From: an uncultured Bacteroidales bacterium
Lineage (GTDB): Bacteria; Bacteroidota; Bacteroidia; Bacteroidales; P3
NCBI GenBank assembly: GCA_900318835.1
Contig: ONLW01000007.1
Coordinates: 1-64,000, forward strand
DNA: 64,000 nucleotides
Direction: 5' to 3'
Position numbers and translations under genes: made by a program. Positions 53,271 to 61,826 of this stretch are shown piece by piece (position 1 is the stretch's first letter; every line of letters starts with the position of its first letter). Below the pieces are notes generated by a model, which had not been told where the DNA came from, did no database searches, and saw nothing but the letters and a program-made list of their open reading frames with translations.

Positions 53271-54167
53271 ATGCAAATATTTAAGAACAGCAAGCAAATC
53301 ATCATGTCCTACGTGATTATCACCATCGGACTGATGACCTACACCTTTGGATGGTCGGCCTTCATGCTGCCGGCGCGGATTGTCGGCGGCGGTGTCAGTG
53401 GCCTCTCCGCCATCCTCTATTATGCCGTGGGCATCCACATCCCTATCGGTATCCTCAACCTCATCTTCAATGGCATTCTGGTGGCCATCGGCTTCAAGAT
53501 GCTGGGATCGAAGTTCGGTGCCAACACCATCTACGGCATCGCTATGAGCAGTGTCTTCTTCATCATGTGGCAGCAAGGCCTCCATGTGGAGAACCTCTTC
53601 ATGAACCCCGATGGCACCATGCAGTTCGACCCCTTCATGTGCGCCATCATCGGCGGCGCCCTCTGCGGCTTGGGTATCGGTCTGAGCTTCATCATGGGAG
53701 GCAACACCGGCGGCACCGACATCATTGCCCTCATCATTTGCAAGTATCATAACATCTCGCCCGGCCGCGTCATCATGCTTATCGATATCGTCATTGTGGG
53801 CTGCTCCTTCTTTGTCTCTGGCAAGCTTGGCAACGTGGTTTATGGCTATGTTGTCATGGGCGTGATGACTTATGTGCTCGATATGGTGCTCGATGGCAAC
53901 AAGCAGAGTTACCAGATTATGGTCTTCTCGCAGAAGAACGAGGAGATTGGCGACACCGTGGCCCGCGAGGTGGGCCGTGGTGCCACGCTCCTCGACGCCG
54001 AAGGATGCTACACCAAGCAGGGCCAGAAGGTGCTCCTCATGATGGTGCACCGCACCGACAAGTCCCACGTCATGCAGATTATCCACCGCATCGACGAGAA
54101 CGCCTTCATCTCGGTCAACAAAGCCCAGGGCGTCTATGGAAAAAACTTTGAAAAACTGAAATTGTAA
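53271..54167 (+). CDS. YitT family membrane protein
   Basis: A 298-residue inner-membrane protein with five to six helices (first YVIITIGLMTYTFGWSAFML) and the family blocks RIVGGGVSGLSAILYY and GLSFIMGGNTGGTDIIALII. A cytoplasmic DUF2179 domain (about 210-298, KVLLMMVHRTDKSHVMQI) closes the protein. The substrate of the family is unknown. Two nucleotides after the stop an 8-bp array starts and fills the spacer to rpe. Confidence 0.9.
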   Translation: MQIFKNSKQIIMSYVIITIGLMTYTFGWSAFMLPARIVGGGVSGLSAILYYAVGIHIPIGILNLIFNGILVAIGFKMLGSKFGANTIYGIAMSSVFFIMWQQGLHVENLFMNPDGTMQFDPFMCAIIGGALCGLGIGLSFIMGGNTGGTDIIALIICKYHNISPGRVIMLIDIVIVGCSFFVSGKLGNVVYGYVVMGVMTYVLDMVLDGNKQSYQIMVFSQKNEEIGDTVAREVGRGATLLDAEGCYTKQGQKVLLMMVHRTDKSHVMQIIHRIDENAFISVNKAQGVYGKNFEKLKL

Positions 54168-54169
54168 CA

Positions 54170-54201
54170 CAAGCAATCAGACAATAACACAATCAAGCAA
54201 T
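54170..54201. repeat. 8-bp array containing the rpe start codon
   Basis: Four in-phase units (CAAGCAAT, CAGACAAT, AACACAAT, CAAGCAAT). The final AT is the beginning of the rpe ATG (54200-54202). Confidence 0.85.
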
Positions 54202-54844
54202 GAAATTGATATCCCCTTCGTTATTAAGTGCCGACTTCGGCAACCTCCAGCGCGACATTGAGATGCTCAATGCCAGCGAGTGCGACTGGCTGCATGTCGA
54301 CGTCATGGATGGCATCTTCGTCCCCAACATCTCCTTTGGCCAGCCGATAGTGAAACATATCAAAAAGCACGCGCAGAAACCTCTCGACGTGCACCTGATG
54401 ATTATGGACCCCGGCCGCTATGTGCAGGATTTTAAAGATGCCGGTGCCGACATTCTTACCATCCACTACGAGGCCTGCCATCACCACGACCGCGTGCTCC
54501 ACGCCATCCACGACGCGGGCATGAAGGCCGGTGTGGTGCTCAACCCCTCGTCGCCCGTCAGTCTGTTGGAGGACATTATCCAGGAGTGCGACATGGTGCT
54601 ACTCATGAGCGTCAACCCCGGCTTCGGTGGACAGAAGTTCATCGAGAACACCTACTCCAAGGTGCGCCAGCTGCGCGAGCTCTGCAACCGCAAGAATCCA
54701 AAGTGCCTCATCGAGGTTGACGGCGGTGTCAACCTGCAGAACGCCCCCTTGCTCTTCGATGCTGGTGCCAATGTCCTTGTGGCTGGCAATGCCGTTTTTA
54801 AGAGTGAGAATCCTGCCGCCACCATCCACCAGATGAAACAATGA
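54200..54844 (+). CDS. rpe: ribulose-phosphate 3-epimerase
   Basis: Pentose-phosphate pathway enzyme that interconverts D-ribulose 5-phosphate and D-xylulose 5-phosphate; a metal-dependent TIM barrel of 214 residues. Catalytic and metal-site motifs are complete: ISPSLLSADF, HVDVMDGIFVPN (Asp and His), DVHLMI, SVNPGFGGQKFI, IEVDGGVN and GNAVF. The start codon lies in an 8-bp repeat array. It overlaps the next gene by 4 bp (ATGA), so translation is probably coupled. Confidence 0.96.
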   Translation: MKLISPSLLSADFGNLQRDIEMLNASECDWLHVDVMDGIFVPNISFGQPIVKHIKKHAQKPLDVHLMIMDPGRYVQDFKDAGADILTIHYEACHHHDRVLHAIHDAGMKAGVVLNPSSPVSLLEDIIQECDMVLLMSVNPGFGGQKFIENTYSKVRQLRELCNRKNPKCLIEVDGGVNLQNAPLLFDAGANVLVAGNAVFKSENPAATIHQMKQ

Positions 54845-56040
54845 ACAGACCTCGTTTAGTCATAGCCCCCGGCAAGGAAAAAGCCATCCTGCGTCGTCAC
54901 CCGTGGATATTCTCGGGTGCCGTGCGACGTATCGAGGGCAATCCGCAGGAGGGTGACCTTGTCGATGTCGTCGACGCCCGCGGCCAGTGGATGGCCTCCG
55001 GACACTACCAGAACGAGAGCATCATCTGCAAGGTGCTCTCCTTCGACACACCGCAGATTGACGTTGACTTCTTCCGTTCCCGTCTCCGCTCTGCCATCGC
55101 CTATCGCGCTCATCTCGGATTCTTCAACACTCAGGACACTAATGTCTTCCGTCTTATCCATGCCGAGGGAGACTATCTGCCTGGCCTTGTTGCCGACTGG
55201 TACAACGGCGTGCTGGTGTTGCAGGCCCATTCGGTGGGCATGCACCTCATCTTCCCCCAGTTGGTGGAAATCTTCAAGGAGGAACTCGCCTCCTATGGTC
55301 TCCAGTCCATCTTCGACAAAAGCAGTGCCACCGTGTCGTCGACTTCAGTTGACGACGGCTACCTCTATGGCCCCGAGCCTCCCGAACATGAAATCACTGA
55401 GAGCGGCAACCGCCTGCTCATCAATTTCTACGAGGGTCAAAAGACGGGTTTTTTCGTCGACCAGCGCGAGAACCGGAAGCTGGTGCAGGAGTTGGCCCGG
55501 AGGCACCGTGTCCTCAATTGTTTCGGCTACACCGGCGGTTTCTCTCTTGCCGCCCTCCGCGGCGGTGCCGAATATGTGGAGACTGTGGATATCAGCCGTA
55601 AAGCCATCGACCTCTGTAACCGCAATGTGGATCTGAACTACGGCCACGACGCCCCGCACCAGGGCACCGTTGCAGATGTTCTCCATTTTTTAAGTGCAAA
55701 AGAATCTTTCACCTCTAACTTTTCACCTTTCACCTTTATCATATTAGACCCTCCCGCTTTTGCCAAGAATCACCGTTCCCTGCAACAGGGCCTGAAAGGC
55801 TACCGCGCCATCAACCAGCGCGCCATAGAGGCTTTGCCTGCAGGAGGATTGCTGATGACCTTCAGTTGCAGTCAGGCCGTTAGCAAGGAGGACTTCCAGA
55901 CCATGGTCTTCACCTCGGCTATGAATGCTGGCCGTCGTGTCCGCATCGTCCGCCAGCTCCCCCATGCGATGGACCATCCCGTCTCCATCCATCACCCTGA
56001 GGGTGAGTATCTTAAGGGACTTTTACTGGAAGTGGAATAA
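54841..56040 (+). CDS. RlmI-like 23S rRNA cytosine methyltransferase
   Basis: A 399-residue SAM-dependent methyltransferase of the RlmI/COG1092 family, which makes 5-methylcytosine in 23S rRNA. It has an N-terminal PUA-type domain (RHPWIFSGAVRRIEG, then EGDLVDVVDARGQW), a linker, and a Rossmann domain with GQKTGFFVDQRENR, VLNCFGYTGGFSLAALRGGA (SAM motif), and ILDPPAFAK (catalytic/target motif). A 7-bp array (55706-55740) encodes FTSNFSPFTF just before the DPPAF strand. It is coupled to rpe. Confidence 0.88.
   Translation: MNRPRLVIAPGKEKAILRRHPWIFSGAVRRIEGNPQEGDLVDVVDARGQWMASGHYQNESIICKVLSFDTPQIDVDFFRSRLRSAIAYRAHLGFFNTQDTNVFRLIHAEGDYLPGLVADWYNGVLVLQAHSVGMHLIFPQLVEIFKEELASYGLQSIFDKSSATVSSTSVDDGYLYGPEPPEHEITESGNRLLINFYEGQKTGFFVDQRENRKLVQELARRHRVLNCFGYTGGFSLAALRGGAEYVETVDISRKAIDLCNRNVDLNYGHDAPHQGTVADVLHFLSAKESFTSNFSPFTFIILDPPAFAKNHRSLQQGLKGYRAINQRAIEALPAGGLLMTFSCSQAVSKEDFQTMVFTSAMNAGRRVRIVRQLPHAMDHPVSIHHPEGEYLKGLLLEVE
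55706..55740. repeat. 7-bp array in rlmI-like gene
   Basis: Five in-phase units (CTTTCAC, CTCTAAC, TTTTCAC, CTTTCAC, CTTTATC). Confidence 0.82.
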
Positions 56041-56048
56041 CCTCACAA

Positions 56049-56076
56049 AACCGATACTTGTAATCGGTTGATTTTT
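56049..56076 (+). terminator. weak hairpin terminator
   Basis: A 7-bp stem AACCGAT / ATCGGTT with a 7-nt loop, followed by GATTTTT, just after the rlmI-like gene. Confidence 0.5.
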
Positions 56077-56089
56077 AGTATGCTCTAGA

Positions 56090-56199
56090 GACCAACACCG
56101 TCCTAAAACCGTACCAGCGACGTACCATTCCCCGACCATCCCCGACGATGGTCGGAGATGATAGGGTGAGGGTAGGGTGTTGGTATGTTGGATGGGGTA
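56090..56199. repeat. 11-bp palindromic array, copy 4
   Basis: Ten in-phase 11-bp units: GACCAACACCG, TCCTAAAACCG, TACCAGCGACG, TACCATTCCCC, GACCATCCCCG, ACGATGGTCGG, AGATGATAGGG, TGAGGGTAGGG, TGTTGGTATGT, TGGATGGGGTA. The switch from the ACC- to the GGT-rich strand occurs at the centre (about 56145). Confidence 0.92.
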
Positions 56200-56258
56200 A
56201 AAAAATAATATGCCCAGAATATACTTTGGGCAAGTTTTTTGCGTTATTATATACTAAA

Positions 56259-56876
56259 ATGAAAAATGAAATGGAATTAGGATACCAGAAAATAGACAAA
56301 TACGACGAAGCGTGTGTCAGCGAGATGGCTGAACACTACAAAGCTATCATCAAACTCCTGGGAGAAGACCCTGAGCGCGAGGGACTGTTGAAGAGTCCGG
56401 AACGTATCGCCAAGGCCATGCTTTTCTTCACCAACGGCTACGACCTCAACCCCGAGGAAATCCTCCGCTCGGCCATGTTCCATGAGGATTACAAACAGAT
56501 GGTCGTAGTGAAGGATATCGAGCTCTATTCGCTCTGCGAGCACCACATGGTGCCTTTCGTCGGCAAGGCCCACGTGGCCTACATCCCCAACGGTACTATT
56601 GTGGGTCTGAGTAAGATACCGCGTGTGGTGGATGCCTTCGCCCGCCGTCTGCAGGTGCAGGAACGTCTCACCAAGCAAATCAAGGACTGCATCCAGAATG
56701 TCCTCAACCCCCTCGGCGTGGCTGTGGTCATCGAGGCGCAGCACATGTGCATGTCCATGCGCGGCGTGCAGAAGCAGAACAGCGTCACCACCACCTCCGA
56801 CTTCACCGGCGCCTTCATGAAAGACCCCAAGACCCGCGAGGAGTTTATGAACATTATCGGTGTTAATCTTCATTGA
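56259..56876 (+). CDS. folE: GTP cyclohydrolase I
   Basis: First enzyme of tetrahydrofolate synthesis, converting GTP to dihydroneopterin triphosphate and formate. About 205 residues from ATG 56259. The catalytic core has the zinc ligands and active site in [20 protein letters not shown] (Cys and His), [20 protein letters not shown], and [17 protein letters not shown] (second Cys), ending FMNIIGV. I choose 56259 because the longer open frame from 56148 runs through the 11-bp palindromic array and lacks family similarity. The next gene starts 2 bp after the stop. Confidence 0.95.
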   Translation: MKNEMELGYQKIDKYDEACVSEMAEHYKAIIKLLGEDPEREGLLKSPERIAKAMLFFTNGYDLNPEEILRSAMFHEDYKQMVVVKDIELYSLCEHHMVPFVGKAHVAYIPNGTIVGLSKIPRVVDAFARRLQVQERLTKQIKDCIQNVLNPLGVAVVIEAQHMCMSMRGVQKQNSVTTTSDFTGAFMKDPKTREEFMNIIGVNLH

Positions 56877-56878
56877 TT

Positions 56879-57526
56879 ATGAAAAAGTTACTTATAGGCC
56901 TTATAGGCCTTATAGGGTTTATAAGCGGTGTCCAGGCTCAGATTACGCATAACTCGCAAGGTCGCCTCGACGAGAATGCCACCGAGGTGCTGGGCAAGGC
57001 TGCCAAGAAGTTGCAAAGCGTCAAGGGCAGCGTGACCCTCACCTTGCTCGACAGTGAGAAGAAGCAGACCGGCAAGTACACCGCCGAGATTGTCTACTGG
57101 AAAGGCAAATACCATCTCACGACCGATGGCATGGAAATATGGTGCGACGGCACCACCGTATGGCAGTGGAACAAGACGGCCAAGGAGATTGTCATCAATA
57201 ATATGCCGCCCGACAGCGAGATAGACCTCCTCAACCCCGGCCGCCTCATCGTAAACTACGCCAAGAACTTCCGCGCCAAGTATATCCGCACCGAGGACGA
57301 CGGTACTGCCATCATCGACCTCCAGCCGCGTTCGGCGCAGAGCTACCACAAGATACGCCTCTTCATCGACGAGGAGTCGGGCGTGCTCAAGCGCATGGAG
57401 GTGCAGAAATACGACTCCAGCCGCGAGATATACGATTTCTCCAAACTCAAGTTTATTCCCATCAAGGGTGCCTTCAAGTTCAACCCCGAGCAACACCCCG
57501 AGGCCGAAGTAATTGACATGCGATGA
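56879..57526 (+). CDS. LolA-like outer-membrane lipoprotein carrier
   Basis: A 215-residue periplasmic protein of the LolA family, which shuttles lipoproteins to the outer membrane. A signal peptide (about 20 residues, ending GVQAQ) is followed by a half-barrel domain: KAAKKLQSVKGSVTLTLL, YWKGKYHLTTDGMEIWCDG, TTVWQWNKTAKEIVINN, and late LFIDEESGVLKRMEV. The hydrophobic core of the signal peptide (LIGLIGLIGF) is encoded by a 9-bp array. ATG at 56879 is preferred over an in-frame TTG at 56873. It overlaps tsaB by 4 bp. Confidence 0.82.
   Translation: MKKLLIGLIGLIGFISGVQAQITHNSQGRLDENATEVLGKAAKKLQSVKGSVTLTLLDSEKKQTGKYTAEIVYWKGKYHLTTDGMEIWCDGTTVWQWNKTAKEIVINNMPPDSEIDLLNPGRLIVNYAKNFRAKYIRTEDDGTAIIDLQPRSAQSYHKIRLFIDEESGVLKRMEVQKYDSSREIYDFSKLKFIPIKGAFKFNPEQHPEAEVIDMR
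56894..56929. repeat. 9-bp array in the lolA signal peptide
   Basis: Four in-phase units (ATAGGCCTT, ATAGGCCTT, ATAGGGTTT, ATAAGCGGT), encoding Ile-Gly-Leu triplets of the h-region. Confidence 0.82.
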
Positions 57527-58227
57527 AAATACTTCTGATAGAAACAGCTACCCAGATATGCTCCGTGGCGCTGGCCCTCGACGGCCGTATTGCCGTGCGC
57601 CGCGACAGCGATACCCCCAACGCGCATTCCACTCGCCTCTCGGTATTTATTGACGAGGTGTTGAAAGAGAGCTACTTGCAGCCGCGCGACCTTGACGCTG
57701 TCTGCGTTTCTGCCGGTCCTGGCAGCTACACGGGCCTCCGCATCGGTGTGAGCACTGCCAAAGGTTTTTGTTACGCCCTCGGCATTCCGCTTATTTCGGT
57801 GCCCACACTGCTCTCCATGGCTGCACTCTACAGCCTTAAGCATCCAGAATACAAGGGCCTTATCTGCCCCATGATTGACGCCCGCCGCATGGAGTGCTAC
57901 ACCATGATAGTAAAAGGTGAAATGGAAATACTCCGTGACACCCATGCCGATATCCTTGACGACGCCTCTCACCTTTCACTTTTCACCTCTTACCTTGATG
58001 GGGGAGAGGTGATGTTCATCGGCGACGGTGCCGAGAAGACACGCGACCTCCTTGGAATTCATCCCAATGCACATTATGATAGCACTTTCCGCCTTTCGGC
58101 TGAAGGAATGCTTCAACTCGCCGAGGCCAAACTGAAGGCCGGGCAGACCGAAGATGTGGCCTACTTCGAACCTTTTTATTTGAAAGATTTTGTTGCCAAG
58201 AAAAGTGTTGTCCACGGACTGAGGTAA
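57523..58227 (+). CDS. tsaB: tRNA t6A synthesis protein TsaB
   Basis: A 234-residue ASKHA-fold protein that pairs with TsaD (and TsaE) to make threonylcarbamoyladenosine at position 37 of ANN-decoding tRNAs. Signatures: LLIETATQICSVALAL at the N-terminus, NAHSTRLSVFIDEVL, SAGPGSYTGLRIGVSTAKGF (about 66-85), and PMIDARRMECYT. The C-terminal part is shorter than in E. coli. A 7-bp array (57965-57999) encodes HLSLFTSYL in it. It sits in a tight folE-lolA-tsaB-permease series with 2- to 4-bp junctions. Confidence 0.93.
   Translation: MKILLIETATQICSVALALDGRIAVRRDSDTPNAHSTRLSVFIDEVLKESYLQPRDLDAVCVSAGPGSYTGLRIGVSTAKGFCYALGIPLISVPTLLSMAALYSLKHPEYKGLICPMIDARRMECYTMIVKGEMEILRDTHADILDDASHLSLFTSYLDGGEVMFIGDGAEKTRDLLGIHPNAHYDSTFRLSAEGMLQLAEAKLKAGQTEDVAYFEPFYLKDFVAKKSVVHGLR
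57965..57999. repeat. 7-bp array in tsaB
   Basis: Five in-phase units (CCTCTCA, CCTTTCA, CTTTTCA, CCTCTTA, CCTTGAT). Confidence 0.82.
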
Positions 58228-58229
58228 GT

Positions 58230-59306
58230 ATGCTGCGCTATGTGGGAAAACGGCTGTTGTATGGATTCCTGGTGCTGCTGGGAGTCGTTACGCTGGTGTT
58301 TTTTCTCTTCAACATCCTGCCAGGAGATCCTGCGCGCATGATGCTCGGCCAGCATGCCGATGCTGAGAGTATTGAGGTCATCAACCGCGACCTCGGACTT
58401 GACAAGCCCCTGATGACGCAGTTTGCAGGCTACCTCAACGACCTCTCGCCACTTTCGTTTCATAACAACACCGACCCGCAGAGTTTCTTCTATCTCTCGC
58501 CCGACAAATACCATTACGCCACGCTTCTCAAGCTGGGCTCCACCTCGCTTGTCGTCAAAGCGCCCTATCTGCGTCGCAGCTACCAAAGCCAGCGCCGTGT
58601 GAGTGAGATTATTGCCACGGCTTTCCCCCAGACCGCCGTGCTTGCCCTTGTGGCCATGTTTTTTGCGTTGGTGGTGGGCATCACGCTGGGCGTCATCTGT
58701 GCCCTGCACAAAGACACGTGGATAGACCGCACAACACTTGTCCTCAGCACCCTTGGTATGTCGCTGCCATCGTTCTTCGCTGCCATCCTCATTGCCTGGT
58801 TCTTCGCCTATGTACTGGCTGACTGGACGCACCTCAATATGTTTGGCAACCTTTTCACCGTCGATGACTATGGTGAGGGTGAATACCTTGACCTTAAGAA
58901 TCTTATCCTTCCCGCTCTCACCCTTGGCATCCGCCCTTTGGCTACGCTCACGCAGCTCACCAAGAACTCGATGCTCGAGGCCCTGAGTCAGGATTATATA
59001 CGTACCGCGCGCGCCAAAGGCCTCAGCCATCGCCGTGTGGTGGTACACCATGCCTTGCGCAACGCCCTCAACCCCGTGGTTACATCGGCCTCGGGATGGC
59101 TGGCAGGATTGCTGGCTGGTGCCGTTTTCGTGGAGTATGTCTTCGATTGGAAGGGGATGGGCGTGGTGATTGTCGACGCCCTCGATACCTATGACTTCCC
59201 CGTTGTCATGGGAACCATCCTATTCATTTGTGTCTTGTTGGTGATAATCAATATCCTCACTGACCTTGTCTATGGCCTCCTTGATCCTCGCGTGCGCCTA
59301 CAGTGA
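58230..59306 (+). CDS. oligopeptide ABC permease (DppB/OppB type)
   Basis: A 358-residue inner-membrane permease of the peptide/nickel ABC transporter family. It starts with the typical YVGKRLLYGFLVLLGVVTLV helix and NILPGDPARMMLG, and has the EAA-loop block QDYIRTARAKGLSHRRVVVHHALRN, split here as QDYIRTARAKGLSHRR and HHALRNALNPVVT. The C-terminus has FVEYVFDWKGMG. An unusual periplasmic segment of about 60 residues (75-130) is larger than in E. coli DppB. No partner permease, ATPase or binding-protein gene is adjacent, so it must assemble with products encoded elsewhere. It is 2 bp after tsaB. The 3' end overlaps the convergent glycosyltransferase gene by 9 bp. Confidence 0.88.
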   Translation: MLRYVGKRLLYGFLVLLGVVTLVFFLFNILPGDPARMMLGQHADAESIEVINRDLGLDKPLMTQFAGYLNDLSPLSFHNNTDPQSFFYLSPDKYHYATLLKLGSTSLVVKAPYLRRSYQSQRRVSEIIATAFPQTAVLALVAMFFALVVGITLGVICALHKDTWIDRTTLVLSTLGMSLPSFFAAILIAWFFAYVLADWTHLNMFGNLFTVDDYGEGEYLDLKNLILPALTLGIRPLATLTQLTKNSMLEALSQDYIRTARAKGLSHRRVVVHHALRNALNPVVTSASGWLAGLLAGAVFVEYVFDWKGMGVVIVDALDTYDFPVVMGTILFICVLLVIINILTDLVYGLLDPRVRLQ

Positions 59307-60419
59307 GGCGATGGCGGAGGTCATCTTGTCCCAGCCGTATTTCTGTTTCTCGATGCGGCAGCCTTCTGTGAGGCGTTCTTGCCAATCCTCCTCAAAGTAG
59401 CGTACGATGGCGTCGGCGATATGCTGTGCGTTGGGCTCCACCACAAAACCGGCTTTTTCGTTGGGTACAATCTCGGGCAGACCACCCACGCGGGTAACTA
59501 CCATGGGCTTTTCGAAGTGGTAGGCTATCTGGCTTACGCCGCTCTGTGTGGCGGTCTTGTAGGGTTGCGCGACGAGGTCGGAGGCGCAGAAGTAGCGGTT
59601 CACCTCATGGTCGGGGATAAAGTCGGTGTGCATCACCACGCGGTCGCCGATGTCGAGGCGGGCAATCTGCTCCTGATAGGGCTTGGGGTCGCCGTAGAAC
59701 TCGCCGGCCACGATGAGTTTCACTCCCAGGCGCGACATGCGTTCGTCGGCCATGGCGTCGAGCAGCAGGTCGAGGCCCTTGTATTCGCGGATGAAGCCGA
59801 AAAAGAGCACGTAGCGTTGGCTCTCGCGCAGGCCGATGAGGTCGAGAGCCTCTTTGCGGCTGAGGGTGTCACCGTATTGGTCGTAGAGGGGATGTGGACT
59901 GAATAGGCGTGGCTTCAATCCATTGGGGTCGAAGAGGTTGAGTTCCTCAAGAACCGATTTGCTGAGGGTGACAAAACCGTCGTTGGAGCCCACGAAGAAT
60001 CGCGAGAATTGCTTGTCGCCCGGCCGGTGCTCGTGGGGAATGAGGTTGTGGAGGATGGCCACGCGTTTCATCCCCTTGCGCTTGGCCACGCGGCAGGCTG
60101 AACCCAAAGCCGGTGCCATGAAGGGCAGCCAGAAGGGGGTGACCAGCAAGTCGGGCTTCTGCCGTTTGATGTATCTACCTGTGCGCCACCAGGTGAAAGG
60201 ATTGATGGCGTTGAGTTTGCGGCAAATCTTCAGCCCTTCGGGAGCGGGCTCTTCGCTGTATTGTGTCTTGCCGGGGAAGAGGAACGAGGGGTACTGGAGG
60301 GTGAATGTGACCACCTCCACCTCGTGGCCTTCCTGTTGGTATTGGCGCGCCAACCTTTCGCTGAAGGCCGCGATGCCGCCACGGTAGGGCCATGCGGGAC
60401 CCAGGATGATGACTTTCAT
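59298..60419 (-). CDS. glycosyltransferase family 4 (GT-B)
   Basis: A 373-residue GT-B glycosyltransferase. The N-terminal domain has the Gly-rich acceptor loop GPAWPYRGGIAAFSERLARQ. The C-terminal donor domain has VLFFGFIREYKGLDLLLDAM, the KPYQEQIARLDIGDRVV segment, and the E-x7-E-like block PYKTATQSGVSQIAYHFEKP with VTRVGGLPEIV. It transfers a sugar from a nucleotide donor, probably in surface glycan synthesis; donor and acceptor are unknown. It has 6 bp to the TonB-C gene upstream and is in the same leftward operon. Confidence 0.9.
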   Translation of the reverse strand: MKVIILGPAWPYRGGIAAFSERLARQYQQEGHEVEVVTFTLQYPSFLFPGKTQYSEEPAPEGLKICRKLNAINPFTWWRTGRYIKRQKPDLLVTPFWLPFMAPALGSACRVAKRKGMKRVAILHNLIPHEHRPGDKQFSRFFVGSNDGFVTLSKSVLEELNLFDPNGLKPRLFSPHPLYDQYGDTLSRKEALDLIGLRESQRYVLFFGFIREYKGLDLLLDAMADERMSRLGVKLIVAGEFYGDPKPYQEQIARLDIGDRVVMHTDFIPDHEVNRYFCASDLVAQPYKTATQSGVSQIAYHFEKPMVVTRVGGLPEIVPNEKAGFVVEPNAQHIADAIVRYFEEDWQERLTEGCRIEKQKYGWDKMTSAIASL

Positions 60420-60425
60420 GGGATG

Positions 60426-60860
60426 TTATTTCAGTGAGAAGTTGATGGGTAGATTGTATTGCACGCGCTCGGGATTGCCGTGCTGGCGGCCGGGTTTCCA
60501 TTTGGGCATGAGGTTGACTACACGCAAGGCCTCTTCCCCGAATCCATGGTCAGGGCAGGGGTCGCGCAACACTCTGGCGTTGCTCACGCTGCCGTCTTTC
60601 TCGATGACGAAGGTGATGTATACCTTTCCGGAGCATTCGCAGTCGTTGCAGGGGTACTTGAGGTTGGCCGCGAGGAACTGATAGAGGGCTTCGTCGCCTC
60701 CCGGAAACTCAGGCTTCTGCTCAATCACGGTGAATATTTGGGTCCCGGATTCCGCCACCTTGGAGCCGTCGGGGGTCACTTTGACCTCTACCTTCGTATT
60801 CTGTGCCAATGCTATTCCGCTGGATAACAGTAGGAAAGTAAGGAATATCGCTCGTCTCAT
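60426..60860 (-). CDS. secreted TonB C-terminal domain protein
   Basis: A 144-residue exported protein: signal peptide (MRRAIFLTFLLLSSGIALAQ), a short linker with KPEFPGGDEALYQFLAANLKYP, and a TonB C-terminal (energy-transducer-like) domain with GKVYITFVIEKDGSVSNARV, then LRDPCPDHGFGEEALRVVNL and MPKWKPGRQHG. Real TonB proteins have an N-terminal membrane anchor; this one has a cleavable signal, so it belongs to the common Bacteroidota class of soluble TonB-C proteins of uncertain role. Its first 140 bp overlap the 3' end of the DUF6266-like gene in another frame. Confidence 0.85.
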   Translation of the reverse strand: MRRAIFLTFLLLSSGIALAQNTKVEVKVTPDGSKVAESGTQIFTVIEQKPEFPGGDEALYQFLAANLKYPCNDCECSGKVYITFVIEKDGSVSNARVLRDPCPDHGFGEEALRVVNLMPKWKPGRQHGNPERVQYNLPINFSLK

Positions 60861-61554
60861 GGTCGTGCTTATTACTAATGTTTTCCACTATTAACGCGCG
60901 ATTTTCGGGAATATTGTATCGGTCGGCGAATAAATATCCAATGTAGACGCTGTCGGAGGCGCGTCCGGCATAGTCGGTGACGAAGCCGTAGAGGTGCACT
61001 TCGAGGCCTGTCCAGTTTTCAGGCAAAGAGATGGAAACCTGACGGTTGCGGCGGAAGGCGGGGGCGGAGAGTGTGCCCTGCTGCAGCGACGGGCACCAGG
61101 CGTAGAGATACACCTCGTCGTCGCTCGACGAGCTGAGGTGCAGGGGATTCTTCTCGAAAGGCAAGGTGATTCCCGCCTCGCCGACCGTCGGTTCGGCGAA
61201 TCCCACCGGCGCCACGGGCCCCACGGCAACGAGGAGGTTCTCGTAGTCGACATGCAACTGGTTGTCGGCGAGCGAGAAACATGGTGTGTTGAGACTCATG
61301 AAGTGGTTGCATTCGGTGCGATGCGCCTTGAGGGCCTGGTTGCGCATGCCGAGGCGGAGTACGGAGCGCATCCTCGAAGCCAGTTGCGAGGCGTGGGCGA
61401 AAAGACCGCGCGCCGCCATCTGCTTGGGGGTGCGTGGGTTGCGCACAAAGCGCGGGCGCGAGCGCAGGCACCACTTGCCGCGCCACTGATAACCGATGAC
61501 AGTCCCGACGGTCCCGCGGTAGCCGTCGTTGATTCCGAAACTTTGCTTTGCCAT
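60721..61554 (-). CDS. DUF6266-like protein
   Basis: A 277-residue protein with the start typical of DUF6266: GINDGYRGTVGTVIGYQWRG, then KWCLRSRPRFVRNPRTPKQM. It has no signal peptide. The central part has beta-rich hydrophobic segments (VYLYAWCPSL, VHLYGFVTDYAGRAS). Function unknown. The last 46 codons lie over the start of the TonB-C gene in a different frame. The C-terminal 40 residues look non-family (rich in Arg, Gly, Asn), so the frame may read through after loss of an earlier stop or after a frameshift, and the natural end may be near 60860-60900. Confidence 0.7.
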   Translation of the reverse strand: MAKQSFGINDGYRGTVGTVIGYQWRGKWCLRSRPRFVRNPRTPKQMAARGLFAHASQLASRMRSVLRLGMRNQALKAHRTECNHFMSLNTPCFSLADNQLHVDYENLLVAVGPVAPVGFAEPTVGEAGITLPFEKNPLHLSSSSDDEVYLYAWCPSLQQGTLSAPAFRRNRQVSISLPENWTGLEVHLYGFVTDYAGRASDSVYIGYLFADRYNIPENRALIVENISNKHDHETSDIPYFPTVIQRNSIGTEYEGRGQSDPRRLQGGGIRDPNIHRD

Positions 61555-61581
61555 AACTGCTTATTTTTTTTCTTAATTTAA

Positions 61582-61738
61582 CGGCGAATTCTACGAATTA
61601 GGCGAATTGTTCTTTATTAATTACAAGCGAATTACGCAGATCTCGCCTGCGGAAGTTGCCGCGCGAAGCGAGCGGCATTAGCGGAATTCGCCAGCAATTG
61701 ACCTGCGTAGCATTCGTTCAATTCGTTTAATTCGCCGT
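61582..61738. repeat. palindromic element with 9-bp arms
   Basis: Left arm CGGCGAATT, CTACGAATT, AGGCGAATT (61582-61608). Right arm ATTCGTTCA, ATTCGTTTA, ATTCGCCGT (61712-61738), the approximate complement. Two smaller hairpins lie between (CGCAG/CTGCG at 61635-61651 and GCCGC/GCGGC at 61658-61676). Confidence 0.75.
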
Positions 61739-61826
61739 TGTGAAATTAACCTGCATATAATATAAGCCGAAAATGTTCCGTTGTCAAGTGGAAAAATGTT
61801 AATTAACAGTTTTTATAAAAAATCAC

